Shown here one piece after another: positions 20,690 to 31,789 of a stretch of DNA of 64,000 nucleotides; the first letter of the stretch is position 1; the number at the start of each line of letters is the position of its first letter. The notes beneath the pieces are model-generated. The model ran no database searches and was not told the origin of the DNA. It saw only the letters and a program-made list of their open reading frames with translations. Origin of the DNA: Undaria pinnatifida (lineage: Eukaryota; Sar; Phaeophyceae; Laminariales; Alariaceae). The translations under genes were made by a program, and so were the position numbers. The stretch is taken from contig JABAKD010000021.1 of NCBI GenBank assembly GCA_012845835.1, forward strand, positions 8,577,006 through 8,641,005, written 5' to 3'.

Positions 20690-21176
20690 CTCTTGTCTGA
20701 AACGGTTTCTGAATGACGCGGCGGGGCTCCTTAAACCAAAATCGTCGGAAATAACCGACTTTTTTTTGTTTGTTTTCGCGTGATTCTCGTCGTGTACCTA
20801 GGCCCCATGGGATTTTTCATCCGGCATGTAGCAGTTTTAGTTTTCTCCAAAAATCTTTTCTTTTTTTTTTCGTTAAGAAGGACATGTCTTGAGCTCCAAA
20901 AGTGAGAGGGTAGTATTAGAAAAAAAATGATGTGCACCTCTGGGGTTTTTCATCCGGCATGTAGCAGTTTTAGCTTTCACCCCCAATTTTTTTTTTCTTG
21001 TTAAGAAGGACATGTCTTGATTTTTTTTTTTTTTTTTTATCCTCCGGCGGATGGGGAAAAATAAAGCTTTAGCTCACCACACTTCCGCGTATTTTCATAC
21101 GCGTACATGTCTTAAGCTCCAAAAGTGAGGGGTAGTATTAGAAAAAAGTGATGTGCACCTCTACCGTAGCACGCGT
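20690..21176 (+). mobile_element. Family B element with internal reiterations
   Basis: TTTCTGAATGACGCGGCGGG, CCAAAATCGTCGGAAATAACC, CATGGGATTTTTCATCCGGC (also, in part, near 20945), ACATGTCTTGAGCTCC and a right end CACCTCTACCGTAGCACGCG. About 480 bp instead of about 280 because the middle is repeated. Confidence 0.7.
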
Positions 21177-21195
21177 GAACTGTCGCTTACGGTAT

Positions 21196-21368
21196 GCGAT
21201 AATGTTACGAGTATACTAGTGTTTTAGGACTATGGCATAGAAGTGTTGGTCGGGATGCGGGAACGGATGTCTTGCGAAGGCGTGTTTAGGTCGGGTGAGA
21301 TATTGAGCTCCTCGTGCTGGGAGCTCAGAAAATTCTAAGAATCTGCTGCACCCCTAGCGTGGGATGAC
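21196..21368 (+). mobile_element. Family D right half
   Basis: AGAAGTGTTGGTCGGGATGC, GAGCTCCTCGTGCTGGGAGC and TTCTAAGAATCTGCTGCACC, ending CCTAGCGTGGGATGACTC. Confidence 0.75.
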
Positions 21369-21702
21369 TCTCCTGCAATGGTTGATTGAGTTTGGGCTGT
21401 CTGCCTGGCTGACTGATAGCCACGGTTGCATCATTGAGAACACGTGCACACACGCGGCACGCGTTCCCCGGTGAAACCTCAGCGATGACCCAGAGGACAA
21501 CAAAGACAAGACGACACGACATGATATAAATATAAGACGAGAGAGAGTCAAGGCAAGACGAAGAGAAGACAAGACATAGGCAACACAAAGACAAGACAAG
21601 ACAAGAGGGAAATACTAGACAACACGACGAGGCAACCGGCAAGACACGACAACAAGACAAAAGACTTTTGTGTGTGTTTCTCTTGGCATTTGAGTGACTT
21701 AC

Positions 21703-21798
21703 ATCCATGACGGTGGCGTTGAGATCGGCTAGAGAGCGCTTACAGGTCAGCCTCGAGGGCTTCGAGGACGACTCCGACAAGCTCTCCTCCAGATAGAT
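21703..21798 (-). CDS. DNAH: Dynein heavy chain exon 7 (32 codons)
   Basis: A 96-nt exon is preceded by a very long T run and acceptor GAGTCAG/ATCTATC, and followed by a consensus donor ATGGAT/GTAAGTC. It is in phase 0 at both ends, so it joins exon 6 (...PPVFK) to exon 8. The product, IYLEESLSESSSKPS to LADLNATVMD, fits the strand-plus-helix expected between the P-x-F and L-P-R-V segments of the dynein stem, though it is too short for a homology claim alone. The neighbouring intron sequence is a GACAA-rich low-complexity stretch downstream and a GGGTC-rich family H copy upstream. Confidence 0.5.
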
Positions 21799-21869
21799 CT
21801 GACTCAAGCAAAAAAAAAAAAAAAAAAAAAAAACTTTGAAAAAGTGAAAGTTAGTTTTTCTTCGGGGCT

Positions 21870-22060
21870 TTGAACGGGTCATGACCCGATCCGATCCGCC
21901 ATCGATCATGTCAGAAGGTTATCAAAATCTCGCGAGTCGAGTGGTGTGGGCCAGGAGGTGTTTGAAATCTTGCGGGACTGTACGGGTCGGGTCGGGTCGG
22001 GTCGGGTCGGGTTAGAAGGTTTTGAAATCTCGCGGGTCGGGCCGGGTTTTTCCCTTCCTC
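21870..22060. repeat. Family H copy
   Basis: GGGTCATGACCCGATCCG, CTCGCGAGTCGAGTGGTGTG and a short (GGGTC)n run at 21985-22012. Confidence 0.75.
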
Positions 22061-22469
22061 GACTTGAGCCGTGAAAATCCCCGTTTTTCTTTTGCTTTCT
22101 CGGCATGTTTGTGAGCGAACGAAGTTGAAGCTCACACTGCACACTGCCGTACGGATGTGAAAACGTGCGTCGTCTATTTAAAAAAGCGCGACCGGGGTAT
22201 CACACAGCTTGCAACTGACGAGTGCCGACCCTTTCAAATTGATCGAAGCCACAGGTGACATATTTAAAGACATTTTAAACAAGACGGTGGCTCCTTAAAC
22301 TCATCCTCGTATGCCCGAATCTATCTATCTCCACACCTCACTATTAATAGACACCCTGGGATCTTTGAGAAGAGAAGAAAAGTACTGAATGTGGAATGGT
22401 TTTGGCTACTCATACAGCAGCGCAGGTACAGTAGCACAGCGGTACGTATTTCATACCAGAAAGGTTGGA

Positions 22470-22582
22470 TGGGGTTGGGTTGGGTTGGGTTGGGTTGGGT
22501 TGGGTTGGGTTGGGTTGGGTTGGGTTGGGTTGGGTTGGGTTGGGTTGGGTTGGATTGGGTTGGGTTGGACTGGGTTGGGTTG
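22470..22582. repeat. (GGGTT)n pentanucleotide array
   Basis: About 22 units of TTGGG with one GGATT and one GGACT variant. Confidence 0.95.
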
Positions 22583-22720
22583 ACGACAGTTTCAAGTATC
22601 CTCAAGCGCGACTTTCTAGCGAAAACTACTCATTTTGTTAGATACACAGCTCCCCGTGTCAGGGCTCCAGAACGATCAGGTTTACATCGCCAATGGGAAT
22701 CTCCAAAGCGAGAACATCAC

Positions 22721-23924
22721 CTTGAACACCGGAGGACCTGCGCAAGCTTCATCTTCCCGCGGATACAGCGCGTCAGCCTGTCCCACCTCCGGCCCAGCTG
22801 CGCTGGCAACGGAAGGCCGCCCCTCGCTGCTGCTGGCCTTACCTACCCTTGTCCCAGCTTCATTTTCAACGGAACGCCGCCCACCGCCATCATTACTGTT
22901 ACTGCTCGTAGGGTGTTCTCGTTCGTCGTCTGTGTCTATTTGAAAATTTTCGGGCAAAGGCGGCCTGCTGGACGCTACGGTATTGTCACTGTTACCGGTA
23001 TCGGTACCGGTACCGTTACCGGTACCGTTTATCGCATCGTTAACGGTATCGTTACCGACATCGTTACCGGTATCGTTGCCGGTATCATTATCGGTATCGT
23101 TATCGGTATCGATAGCTTTACCGTTAACGCTCCCGTTACCGTTAGCGTCACCGTTAGCGTTAGCGTCGACGTTACAGATACCGTCACGGTTACCGGTACC
23201 GTTGCGGTTACCGTTACCGCAACCGTTGCTTTTGCGGTTACCGTTACCGCTACCGTTGCCGTTGCAGTTGCCGACACCGTTTCCGTAATCGTTACCGGTA
23301 TCGTTACGGTCTCCGTTACTGGTATCGCCTCCGCTACCGACATCATTACCGTTACCGTTATCGATACCGTTACAATTACCGGTACTGTTACCGGTACCGT
23401 AATCATAAACGTCAACGGTCCCGTTACGGTTACCGTCACCGTTACCGTTACGGTCACCGCTATCGTTAACGTAACTGTTACCGTTACCGTTACCGCTGCC
23501 GTTACCGATGCCGTTACCGCTGCCGTTACCGCTGCCGTTACCGTTACGGTCACCGCTATCGTTAACGTAACTGTTACCGTTACCGTTACCGCTGCCGTTC
23601 CCGTTGCCGTTCCCGTTGCCGTTCCCGTTGCCGTTACCGATGCCGTTCCCGTTCCCGTTACCGCTGCCGTTACCGATGCCGTTACCGATGCCGTTCCCGT
23701 TGCCGTTACCGCTGCCGTTCCCGTTGCCGTTACCGCTGCCGTTACCGCTGCCGTTACCGATGCCGTTCCCGTTGCCGTTACCGCTGCCGTTTCCGTTTCC
23801 GTTACCGTTCCTGTTCCCGTTACCGTCGACATTTATTCGAAAGAATGCGAGAAGATCCGCGAGAGCTCTTTCGACCATGCCTCTGAGCACGCTCGCCATC
23901 ATGACATTCACCGCGAGAAGATAC
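22721..23924 (-). CDS. DNAH: Dynein heavy chain exon 6 with a long Asn-Gly repeat insert
   Basis: A 1204-nt exon starts at an excellent acceptor (pyrimidine-rich tract, GTTAAAG/GTATCTTC) and ends at donor GTTCAAG/GTGATG in phase 0. The opening RYLLAVNVMMASVLRGMVE followed by RALADLLAFF matches the dynein heavy chain stem helix that in the family reads roughly FF-x-x-V-x-x-LM-x-x-Q-L-R-x-L-V-x-x-S-L-x-D-L-x-x-FF. Right after FFRIN the frame enters about 280 codons of GN/GNGSGN/GNGIGN repeats. It then returns to unique acidic sequence (ENFQIDTDDEREHPTSS) and ends CAGPPVFK, which fits the P-x-F segment that follows in dyneins. An alternative donor GCGAT/GTAAAC lies a little further on. Whether the repeat is translated cannot be seen. 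Confidence 0.65.
22979..23826. repeat. Hexanucleotide array (CCGTTA/CCGTTG)n within dynein exon 6
   Basis: About 850 bp is built from six-base steps, chiefly CCGTTA, CCGTTG and CCGTTC, with higher-order copies (the block around 23440-23480 recurs near 23530-23580). All three minus frames and a plus frame stay open through it because the unit contains no stop. On the minus strand in the dynein frame it codes Asn-Gly, Ser-Gly and Ile-Gly steps. Confidence 0.9.
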
Positions 23925-24334
23925 CTTTAACATCGCAGGGAGGGCGGGAGTGGGAGGGCACAGAAACAAGTAACAGACGGTCAGGAACGAAGACGTTAAA
24001 GTATGCAGCCTAACTCGACCGATATCGCTTCCTTCGGGCATGGAAGTTAACTAATATCTTGGACTATTAAATAGTACCAGGTATGAATCAATATTATTAT
24101 TGGCCTCCGACACTGTAGCTTAGATGTCGTTCCGATAAAACTCGAATATCCTTGCATACAGAAGTAGCACCTCTCCTATGACCCTCTGCCAACCATTTCC
24201 ACATTTCTGCTCCCCACGTAGTTTAATTTTGGCTCCTACTCCCTTTCCTTGCATCTTTTCTACTGCTAACACTGTGTCATACCCTAATCCTCGTCTACAT
24301 GAATCAATTAATTTCCACTAGATAGCTTCATGAA

Positions 24335-24400
24335 AGGACATTCGACTTGCATCGGAACGGCATCTGATCTACGCTATATAGTCGGAGGGCAAAAGTAAGA
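24335..24400 (+). repeat. Family C core, copy 2
   Basis: GACTTGCATCGGAACGGCAT and GTCGGAGGGCAAAAGTAA; compare 10295-10375. Confidence 0.6.
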
Positions 24401-24539
24401 AGAACGATAACCCCGCCCCCCCCCCCCCCCCCTTCCCCCGTTAAAATGTACATATACCAGTTGGCCTCGGTTGGCACCGACGCTGTAAAACGTTATATGT
24501 ATATTGGGGTTGGCGTTGGTCGGCAACGACGCTGTAAAA

Positions 24540-25035
24540 CATGCCAATCACTGCGTGAGCTGGACAACCAGGGTACCGTTCATATGTTTTTTTTTTTTTT
24601 GGCGGTTACCATGATGGTTATTGAGTTAGATTATATTGTGCGGGGTGGAGAACCCTAATTCCGCTCAAGGGGAATGATCGCATCACGCAGTGTGAATATG
24701 GTAAGACACCCACGGGGTAGTTACATAGTAATACCCATTGCTGTCTCTGGAGTGACCGCACCAGAAAACAAAGTAACTCATTGGCGCTGCCATCCATAAG
24801 CAAGGAAGTAGGCACATGGTGCCGAAATCCGTCTTACGAGCGGTTCTTGGAAGGATGCAGTGCACCCTTCATGCGACTCGCCGAACACCTCACGGCGCTT
24901 TGCGCTTGATGCAAGCAATGTCTGCCTGGTTGGTGAACACCCGACGTGCTCCGTCCCGGCATAGTAGGGGTGCGAGGGTCTATGGTCATACGACTACGGC
25001 CATGCACAAACTGAGAGTACCCCCCCTCCCCCCGC
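24540..25035 (+). repeat. Family L copy 1
   Basis: About 500 bp is nearly colinear with 38790-39245 (inverted) and 61425-61945. Shared phrases include ATCACTGCGTGAGCTGGACA, GGGGAATGATCGCATCACGC, CGAAATCCGTCTTACGAGCG and CTCCGTCCCGGCATAGTAGG. Frames are interrupted differently in each copy, so it is more likely non-coding. Confidence 0.8.
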
Positions 25036-25344
25036 CACATATTCAGGCATACCGTAAGTGATCTTGAGGCTTACCGGCGCCTACCATACATGACGACACA
25101 CGCTATTATAGTGTTAACCCATTTCCAACTCCTAAAAATGTCCTAGTCAAACTCCAAGTATTTTTTACCCATGTCGGGACTGCGGTGCTAAAAGGAGTAA
25201 GAGCTGCATCAATTATTTTCAAAAAAAGACATGTACACCTCAGTCACAAAACAGTTGTGGAGTAAGCCGAAACCGCAAAACCGATTGAACAAACCGACGG
25301 CCTACGCGTGCAAACGAGTGAATGTTTGAAAAAAAGGAGGAAAA

Positions 25345-25945
25345 ATGACACTTTCCGACGATTTTGGGTTATAACGCCTTTGGAACTGGAAACCCTTTTG
25401 GAGGGATAAATTAACTTGAAGTTAGTATAGATAGGGCTTTCGGGCTCTACGGCTCCTTCATTCAGAAAAGTGCATGAAAAAAGGACACATTCCGACGATT
25501 TTGGTTTTTAAGGAGACCCCTTTATTCAGAAAAATGCACGAAAAAAGGACACATTCCGACGATTTTGGCTTAAGGAGACCCCTTTATTCAGAAAAGTGCA
25601 TAAAAAATGGCACACACAGGATTCCGACGATTTCGGGGATGAATGAGGAGACCCTTTTATACAGAAAAAAAGTGCATGAAAAAAGGACACATTCCGACGA
25701 TTTTGGCTGAAGGAGACCCCTTCATTCAGAAAAATGCATGAAAAAATGACACTTTCCGACGATTTTGGTTTAAAGAGACCCCTTTATTCAGAAAAGTGCA
25801 TAAAAAGTGGCACACACAGGATTCCGGCGATTTGAGGGATGAGGAGACCCCTTCATTCAGAAAAATGCACGAAAAATTGCACAGCATTCTTTCCGACAAT
25901 TTTGTGCTATCTATGTAGATCCCTTCATTCAGAAAAGCGTACTAT
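25345..25945 (+). repeat. Tandem array of about 60-bp units derived from the interior of family B
   Basis: About nine units of ATTCCGACGATTTTGG, GAGACCCCTTTATTCAG, AAAAGTGCATGAAAAAAGG. The unit equals the inverted left half of family B (CCTTAACCCAAAATCGTCGG). Confidence 0.85.
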
Positions 25946-25966
25946 ATTTATTATAGCGTATTATTA

Positions 25967-26230
25967 GCCTGATCCTACGATAGCCCCCCCCAAAAAAACC
26001 CAGCGATTTTCTTGAACGAAGGTTTCACGACTTATCGGCAGGCACGAGGAAGAGCGCTATGAAAACGAAATCTTCATCTATATTTTTGCTGTTTGCAAAA
26101 AGACCATCGAACGATGACCGTCAGGATGGCGAGGGTCGCCGTATTTTTCAGGAGACACGGCCGGGAGCTGGCTTCAAAAACCGGCGGTTTCGCTCAAGAA
26201 ATATTGGGGAGGGCTACCGTAGTAAGACTC
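25967..26230 (-). mobile_element. Family A MITE, minus orientation
   Basis: GCCTGATCCTACGATAGCCC to GGCTACCGTAGTAAGACTC. Flanks ATTA and ATTT. Confidence 0.8.
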
Positions 26231-26414
26231 ATTTTAGCCGAAAAAGGTGCGACCTCTATCGTAGCACGCCTCCGACAGCACTGTAAAAACCACACACACA
26301 CACCCTGCTGGAGTGAAATTTCGGGGCGTTTTTTTTTTTCCTCTGAAACCAAGAGGAGGGTGCAAAACACAGCAAAAAATAAAATAAGACGAACACAGTC
26401 GGAGCCATTAATTC

Positions 26415-26560
26415 CACGATCTACGTAGTAGTAGGGGTTTGCAGGAGAAGTTTCTGAGCTCCAATAAGAAAGGAGGAGCTCAATATCTCTCCCGCAACCC
26501 GAGACACACGAACGCCTCGTTGTGTTTGTTCGCGCAGTCCGACCAACATTTATTATATAT
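26415..26560 (-). mobile_element. Family D fragment, minus orientation
   Basis: AGTTTCTGAGCTCCAATAAG, GAGGAGCTCAATATCTCTCCC and GTTCGCGCAGTCCGACCAAC. Confidence 0.6.
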
Positions 26561-26855
26561 ATATGCGCTAATCGTAAACCCAAACGCAGTCTTAAAAATT
26601 GTCCTACACGATCGATGGCTCGACCCCCATGGTCTTATCGATGGCTCGACCCCCATGGTCTTACCTGCCTACCCATAGTACAGGCCAATCAGAATGCTCC
26701 ATTTAGGCCTTTTATTTTTTTTCTACACAGTCCCTCCCCATAGTACACCATAGTACAGGCCAATCAGCGAGCGACACGGGGGTTGTGCGCGGCGCAACTC
26801 TGGTAGTACAAGTAGTAGTGCTGCTGTAGACTAGTACTGCTGTGTACGTGCGCCC

Positions 26856-27339
26856 ATGGATGTGCAAGGTGCTGCAGTCGCGCCGGTAGAGCCCTGGCTG
26901 CCGTCACCGCCAGATGGCTTTTCGTTTCCTGCGCAGATGGCGGAGGTGGGAGGAGCCAGCAGTTCATCGCAAGCTGCCGTCACCGCCAGATGGCTTTTCG
27001 TTTCCTGCGCAGATGGCGGAGGTGGGAGGAGCCAGCAGTTCATCGCAAGCTGCCGGAGCTGCTGGTGCTGATGTTAGCGCTGTGTCAGGCGCTTCTTCGG
27101 CGGCGGGTGCTAAGCGGCGGAACCAACACTGCCGTACGTGCGGGCACAAGATGCGAGTCGGAGCCTTCAAACGTCACCACAACCAGTTCTTGTCATCTGC
27201 AGGTCCCATTTGCACCGTGCCAGAGAGTCGACGCCGCGTCAAAGTCAACCCGATTGTCACGAGGCCCATCCGGATGGTCGGTAGCGAGTGTCACCGCGTC
27301 GGGGTTGATGCTTACCCGGGGGGGTGCAGCTCGAAGTAG
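26856..27339 (+). pseudogene. Small zinc-finger ORF broken by a 76-bp tandem duplication
   Basis: The ATG at 26856 opens MDVQGAAVAPVEPWLPSPPD. The segment 26897-26972 is repeated exactly at 26973-27048. Because 76 is not a multiple of three, the second copy throws the frame, and only the second copy reads on into GAKRRNQHCRTCGHKMRVGA, FKRHH and a later cysteine (ICTVPESRRR). C-x2-C...H-H...C suggests a zinc-binding module. Without the duplication the two frames would be one ORF of about 135 codons. The gene is associated with the surrounding TIR element; its function is not known. Confidence 0.55.
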
Positions 27340-27360
27340 GTGGACCATAAATCTACGCCA

Positions 27361-27504
27361 ATGAAAGGGTTCGCGTTTGTTAGCAAGATCACGTACCTCG
27401 AGGGCATGGTTGTCTCGGGCAGCTCATTATTGTGCCCACAGGGTAGGCGCGTTGTGCAGGCATTCGTTTATGGATGTAGCTTGAGGGAGCATGTAGTGGC
27501 GTAA
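27361..27504 (+). CDS. Short ORF inside the 26.6-27.9 kb element
   Basis: ATG to TAA gives 47 codons (MKGFAFVSKITYLEGMVVSG and on to SLREHVVA). A second open stretch follows in another frame to about 27810 (FYVASHGADDIKRFNPIP). Together they look like remnants of a longer element protein. I do not recognise a family. Confidence 0.25.
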   Translation: MKGFAFVSKITYLEGMVVSGSSLLCPQGRRVVQAFVYGCSLREHVVA

Positions 27505-27889
27505 TATCGGTTGTACTCGGGGCTCTACTTTTATATTCTTGAAATAACAGATACATTGACACAGATTTTATTCTCGTTCGGTCTTGGCCCTCCTCTTGGC
27601 CACTGTATTCCACGTCGATCGTTCTACGTGGCATCCCATGGGGCAGATGACATCAAGCGCTTCAATCCGATACCCTGTTTGCCGACGTACTCCCATTTGA
27701 TCAAAAGTTATGCAACATTTACTGCCTGTAGTTGTGATCTTTTACACGTGCCGTTGACCAAAAAAATCGGCCACAAAAAAAAATTGGCGCTTCGCGCGAA
27801 AATAATTTAACTATCGGGCCAGGTAAGACCATGGGGGTCGAGCCCGATCGATAGTTCAACGCTTTATTTAGGAGGTCAACCTGTCCGCA

Positions 27890-29500
27890 GAAATGTTTGG
27901 CCCAAAAAGCTCAGTTCCTGTCGTGGGATAGCTCCTACGGGGAGGTGTATCGTCAAGGTCTTTCTATCGAAGCTCTGGCCGCGTCTCTTTGTTTGCGTGT
28001 TTTTTCGCACGCGGCCGACCGTGGAGAAAATCGGAATGGAAACATCATCGCGCATTCGAAGTTTCGTCACATACATGCGGCAAACACGGACCCTTTTCCT
28101 CTGTTGAACCTACGAACAGCTATCGACACGATAAGAAATCTCTACAAAAAGCGCTCCATTTTTATAATTTCTTGTGGAAAGAGGGACACGCTTCACAGGC
28201 ACACCAAAGGCTTCCTGTTCTCATTCCTCGTGTATCTAACACGTTGTTTTGCGCTGCATTGTCAGGTCTCGTGTGATACGCATGGCTACTTATCAGTAGG
28301 AAACCCTGCAAGGATATCCAACGATGCCCGACGAATGACGTCACAATTGTTGCAATAGCCAGTTCCATGACGGAAAAAAAAAATCGTGCGTGTCAACCAA
28401 TCACCTTATTCTATGATAGCTAAAAACAAAGTTGAGGCATGATCTTTTGTTATGTTTTTCCTTGAATTTAGTTTGTCATGGCGCAACTTGCTGGACAGCG
28501 ATCAAGGGAATCGCGAGCAACAGAGAGACAACAACGGCGTGTGCTTGGGATTGTCGTCATCGTCTGCCATGCATGGCCCGTGTGCTGACGAACGAAAGAG
28601 ACCGCCCCGCCATTGGGACGGAGCAGCCGGTTCTCGTGCCCACTGCGATTCGTACAGTAATCATAGATTAAAACACCGGGGACGGAAAAAGGTCGTCCCC
28701 GGGGTGGGAGAAAAGCCTGATAGCTGTACAGAAAATGCAAGACTCGGGCTGTCCCTGCGATGGGTACCGACGGCAGAGGAACTAGCGGCGAGTCGGGATG
28801 GGGGTGAAGCAGACACCTCCGTTGGTGGCAGTCCAGCTGCGTCACTAGTGTGGGACACGCGCCGTCGCACACAGACCGTTGCACACAGAGGCTGCCCACA
28901 GCAGCAGAACGCATCGCATGGATTCGGGACGTGGTCGTCTTCCGCGTGACACTCTATACACAGGAAAGTGCGGTGTCAAGGTATCGGTAGCGGTTGCGTC
29001 GAAATTGGTGCAGATGACGGGAAGCGAGAGATTTTTTTCAGTCCCCTCGTCGGAAGATGTTGCGAAGTTCCTCCCGAGCAGTTGTGGTAAGGAAGAGCCT
29101 CGACTGTCGCAAACTTTGCCCGGACACAGCCGTGGTAGAGTACCAACAGGAGGCGGAATCCATGCACGGGTCATTGACATACATAGAGGTCAGGATTCTG
29201 GTTCCCGAGTGCTATAGAATGCGGGAATATGAGATATGTGGCGTGAACGCCGGCGCAGATGACCACCAACCTCCAGTTCCATTTGCGGGCGGCGGGCGCC
29301 GAGGACATGAAGCGGTACACCGTGCGCTCTCCCGGTTGGGAGGGGCAGCGAGCCATAAGATGGACCGTACGGCTATGGGCATTTTTATGAAGTACATGGG
29401 GCGACAGTCCGCAACCGTCGCACACACAGACACTTAGGGTTGACAACCTCCGCCGCCGTGGCGGGGGTGAAGCGTTCTCGCCAAACGGCGTTCATAGAGG
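27890..29500. other. Unassigned single-copy stretch with several open frames (intron 5)
   Basis: This is one of the few stretches over 1 kb without a known repeat. Open frames on the plus strand include 27989-28276 (NSYRHDKKSLQKALHFYNFL), 28452-28949 and 29057-29437. A minus frame at 28468-28914 overlaps them. None shows a motif I know, and frames switch repeatedly, as in an old decayed gene or element. The AG/ATGACCACC island near 29249-29378 reads FHLRAAGAEDMKRYTVRSPG and could be an exon. No confident gene is called. Confidence 0.3.
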
Positions 29501-30054
29501 CGGACGTCCTACAACTGTCCGCAAAGTTTGCATGTTCGTAATTAGCGTGTGCACGGGGCTATCGAAGCCGAATCTACAAGGGGTCAGGGGTCAAGGTACT
29601 ATAGAAGTTTAGGATCATAAGGACGACAAGAAACCCGAAGGAAGGGTGCTAACAAGAGACAAATAACTGCGCCCTTAGCGAGGGGCAAAGGAGCAACAAG
29701 TATGGGTGTGATCTCATGCTGCAGCAGAGAGACCTCATTGATCCCAAACTACGTACGAGTAAAAAGCGTCGGCGAGATGTTACAGCAGGAACTACTTTCT
29801 GCGACGAGGTGTCGCGTTGATTACCATCGAACCAACGCGGGGATAGTAGCCCTGGGTGAGAGCCTCCGGCTGATCGTAGCAGAGAGGTCTCATTGATCTC
29901 AAACTATATACGAGCTAAAGCGTCGGCAAAATGTTACAGCAGTAAGCTTCTTTTTTCTGTGAACGCGTATAGGTGGTCGATGTTCAAGCTCATGCTGTAT
30001 ATGGTCGGAGAGCAAAAAAAATACACGCACCTCCCAGCAAGGCAAGTGGTGTAA

Positions 30055-30715
30055 AAAAAGGGCACTACGACCTAGCAATTTTGACCGCCTTGTGTCGGGA
30101 TACCGCCTTATATGGGAATACCGCCTTGTCGGGGGAAGCCGCTTTATTCGTTCCAGGCTGCGAGTGCAATTCCTCATTCCAGTCTAGCTATTTTGACCGC
30201 CTTATATCGGGGTACCGCCTTATATTGGGATACCGCCTTATATGTGGAAGCCGCCTTATCAGGGGGAAGCCGCCTTATTCGGTCCGGGGCATGAGTGCAA
30301 TTCCCCAGTCGAGTGTAGCAATTTTGAACGCCTTGTATCGGGATACCGCACTAATCACACCGCCTTATCGGGGAAACCGCATTATTCGTTCGAGGTCATA
30401 AGTGCAATTCCCCAGTCGAGTCTAGCAATTTTGACCGCCATATATCGGGATACCGCCTTGTATGGGAATACCGCCTTATCGGGGGAAGCTGCCATATTCA
30501 TTCTAGGTCATGAGTGCAATTCCTCATTCGAGTCTAGCATTTTGAACGCCTTATATAGGGATACCGCACTAATCACACCGCCTTATCGGGGGAAGCCGCC
30601 TTATTCGTTCCAGGTCATGAGTGCAATTCCCCAGTCGAGTCTAGCAATTTTGACCGCCATATATCGGTATACCGCCTTACTTGAGACCGCCTTCTCGAGA
30701 GACCCCTACTTCACT
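30055..30715 (+). repeat. Tandem family G interior units (GACCGCCTTAT repeats)
   Basis: Five units of alternating about 100 and 123 bp: GACCGCCTTGTATCGGGATAC, CGCCTTATCGGGGGAAGC, CATGAGTGCAATTCC. They match the interior of the pogo-type family G elements near 53 and 56.6 kb. Terminal CAGTAGGGG repeats are not seen here; ACCCCTACT at 30704 may be one end. Confidence 0.75.
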
Positions 30716-31018
30716 ACAAAAAGAGCTACCCAAAGCGGTGCTCCTCACGTGTTCTTACCTCCGTATGTATCCCTCCTGCCTAGGCGTCGAGTCACCGCTT
30801 GAATCGTCTCCCACCCGAGATCGCAACGCCTCCGATAGGCCGGGGTAGAGCAACCGCCTCACGTGGTCGATGTTCTTGCCTAAGTGACTCAGCTGAGACG
30901 ATCGGAACTGTTCCGCCGTCATGGGTGACCATCTGCGCGCAAGCGGGCCCAGAGCGCTAGAACCGTGAGCTGACTTGCGTTTTCTTGTTAAGGCTTTTGG
31001 GGGTTTTAGAGGGAAAAT

Positions 31019-31249
31019 TTGACGAATGAAACTGACGATATTGCAGCACCCTTCACACAAAGCAACCCAGGCTGCTACTGCTGTGGATTAGGCGACGACG
31101 ATTTTGCAGTCGAATTCCAACGCAACTTCCTGACACTAAGACACGCACGCGCACAGCTTGCGCTGCTGCTTGCTGCATACTCACACTATGATAAAGACGC
31201 GTTTCATAAGTTTGTGTTCATCGCTGCACATAGGCCCCAACAAAACTAA
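31019..31249 (+). CDS. Unrecognised ORF fragment
   Basis: A 76-codon open frame reads NETDDIAAPFTQSNPGCYCC, then GLGDDDFAVEFQRNFLTLRH and AAYSHYDKDAFHKFVFIAAH, ending TAA. Composition is normal for a globular protein. Just upstream, 30890-30935 shares GGAACTGTTCCGCCGYCATGG with 32578-32600, the only link to another place in the window. No family is recognised. Confidence 0.3.
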   Translation: MTNETDDIAAPFTQSNPGCYCCGLGDDDFAVEFQRNFLTLRHARAQLALLLAAYSHYDKDAFHKFVFIAAHRPQQN

Positions 31250-31789
31250 GTCGCTTTTGCTCTCCCACTCAACCCGTAAGAGGTTATAGTTTACCCTCGG
31301 CAAGCTTATGGACAAGCCGTCGTCACTAGTGGCCTCCCTTCTCCGCTCTCCCGTAAAATGCCTTCACTTTTGATCGCGCATTGGGCTAGTGCGTTATGGG
31401 ACCTCTCACGGCCGGGGTGCCGTCGATCACATGAAGGGCTCGATGGTCAGCTCGCGCTGTCGCTACCGCGGGAACTCAAGGACACGCCCACGCCGGCTGC
31501 ACATAGCGCTCGATTGCGAATACAGCTGAGAGTGGAATTGACGCAGGGCGTGCGTGAAAAATACGTGGGAAGCGCGGCGAGCTCAAGCTCTTTTTTTTTT
31601 TTGCCATCGCCATCCGTCGGAGGATTTAGAAAAATAAAAAAAAAAAAACGAAAAAAAGGTGGAGGATGCCACAACAAGCCAGGGCCGATCTATCGACCAG
31701 AGGTCGATTTTTCACCCTTGTGGGGCTTCAGAGGGAAAATTGACGACGGAAGTCGATGATTACCCGCGATTTTCACGGGTGGTCGGAAT

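Larger units (their letters stand above)
26611..27854 (+). mobile_element. DNA element with about 30-bp terminal inverted repeats carrying a zinc-finger ORF
   Basis: The left end has GGCTCGACCCCCATGGTCTT, present twice in tandem (26611-26636 and 26637-26662), followed by ACCTGCC. The right end (27819-27854) has the same sequence inverted, GGCCAGGTAAGACC then ATGGGGGTCGAGCC. The two ends are 1.2 kb apart. Inside are a finger-protein ORF (26856-27339) and further open stretches to about 27810. No DDE or integrase motif was recognised. The doubled left terminus suggests a nested or reiterated end. No target duplication could be fixed. It is in dynein intron 5. Confidence 0.6.

Noticed and set aside
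22391-24013. Plus-strand open frame of 540 codons over the hexanucleotide array
   Set aside because: It stays open because the repeat unit lacks stops. Its ends are the GGGTT array and repeat-free DNA with no motifs, while the minus strand has splice signals and dynein-like helices at both ends.
29973-30802. Overlapping frames of 140-190 codons
   Set aside because: They follow the GACCGCCTTAT family G repeats; the peptide repeats are the DNA repeats.
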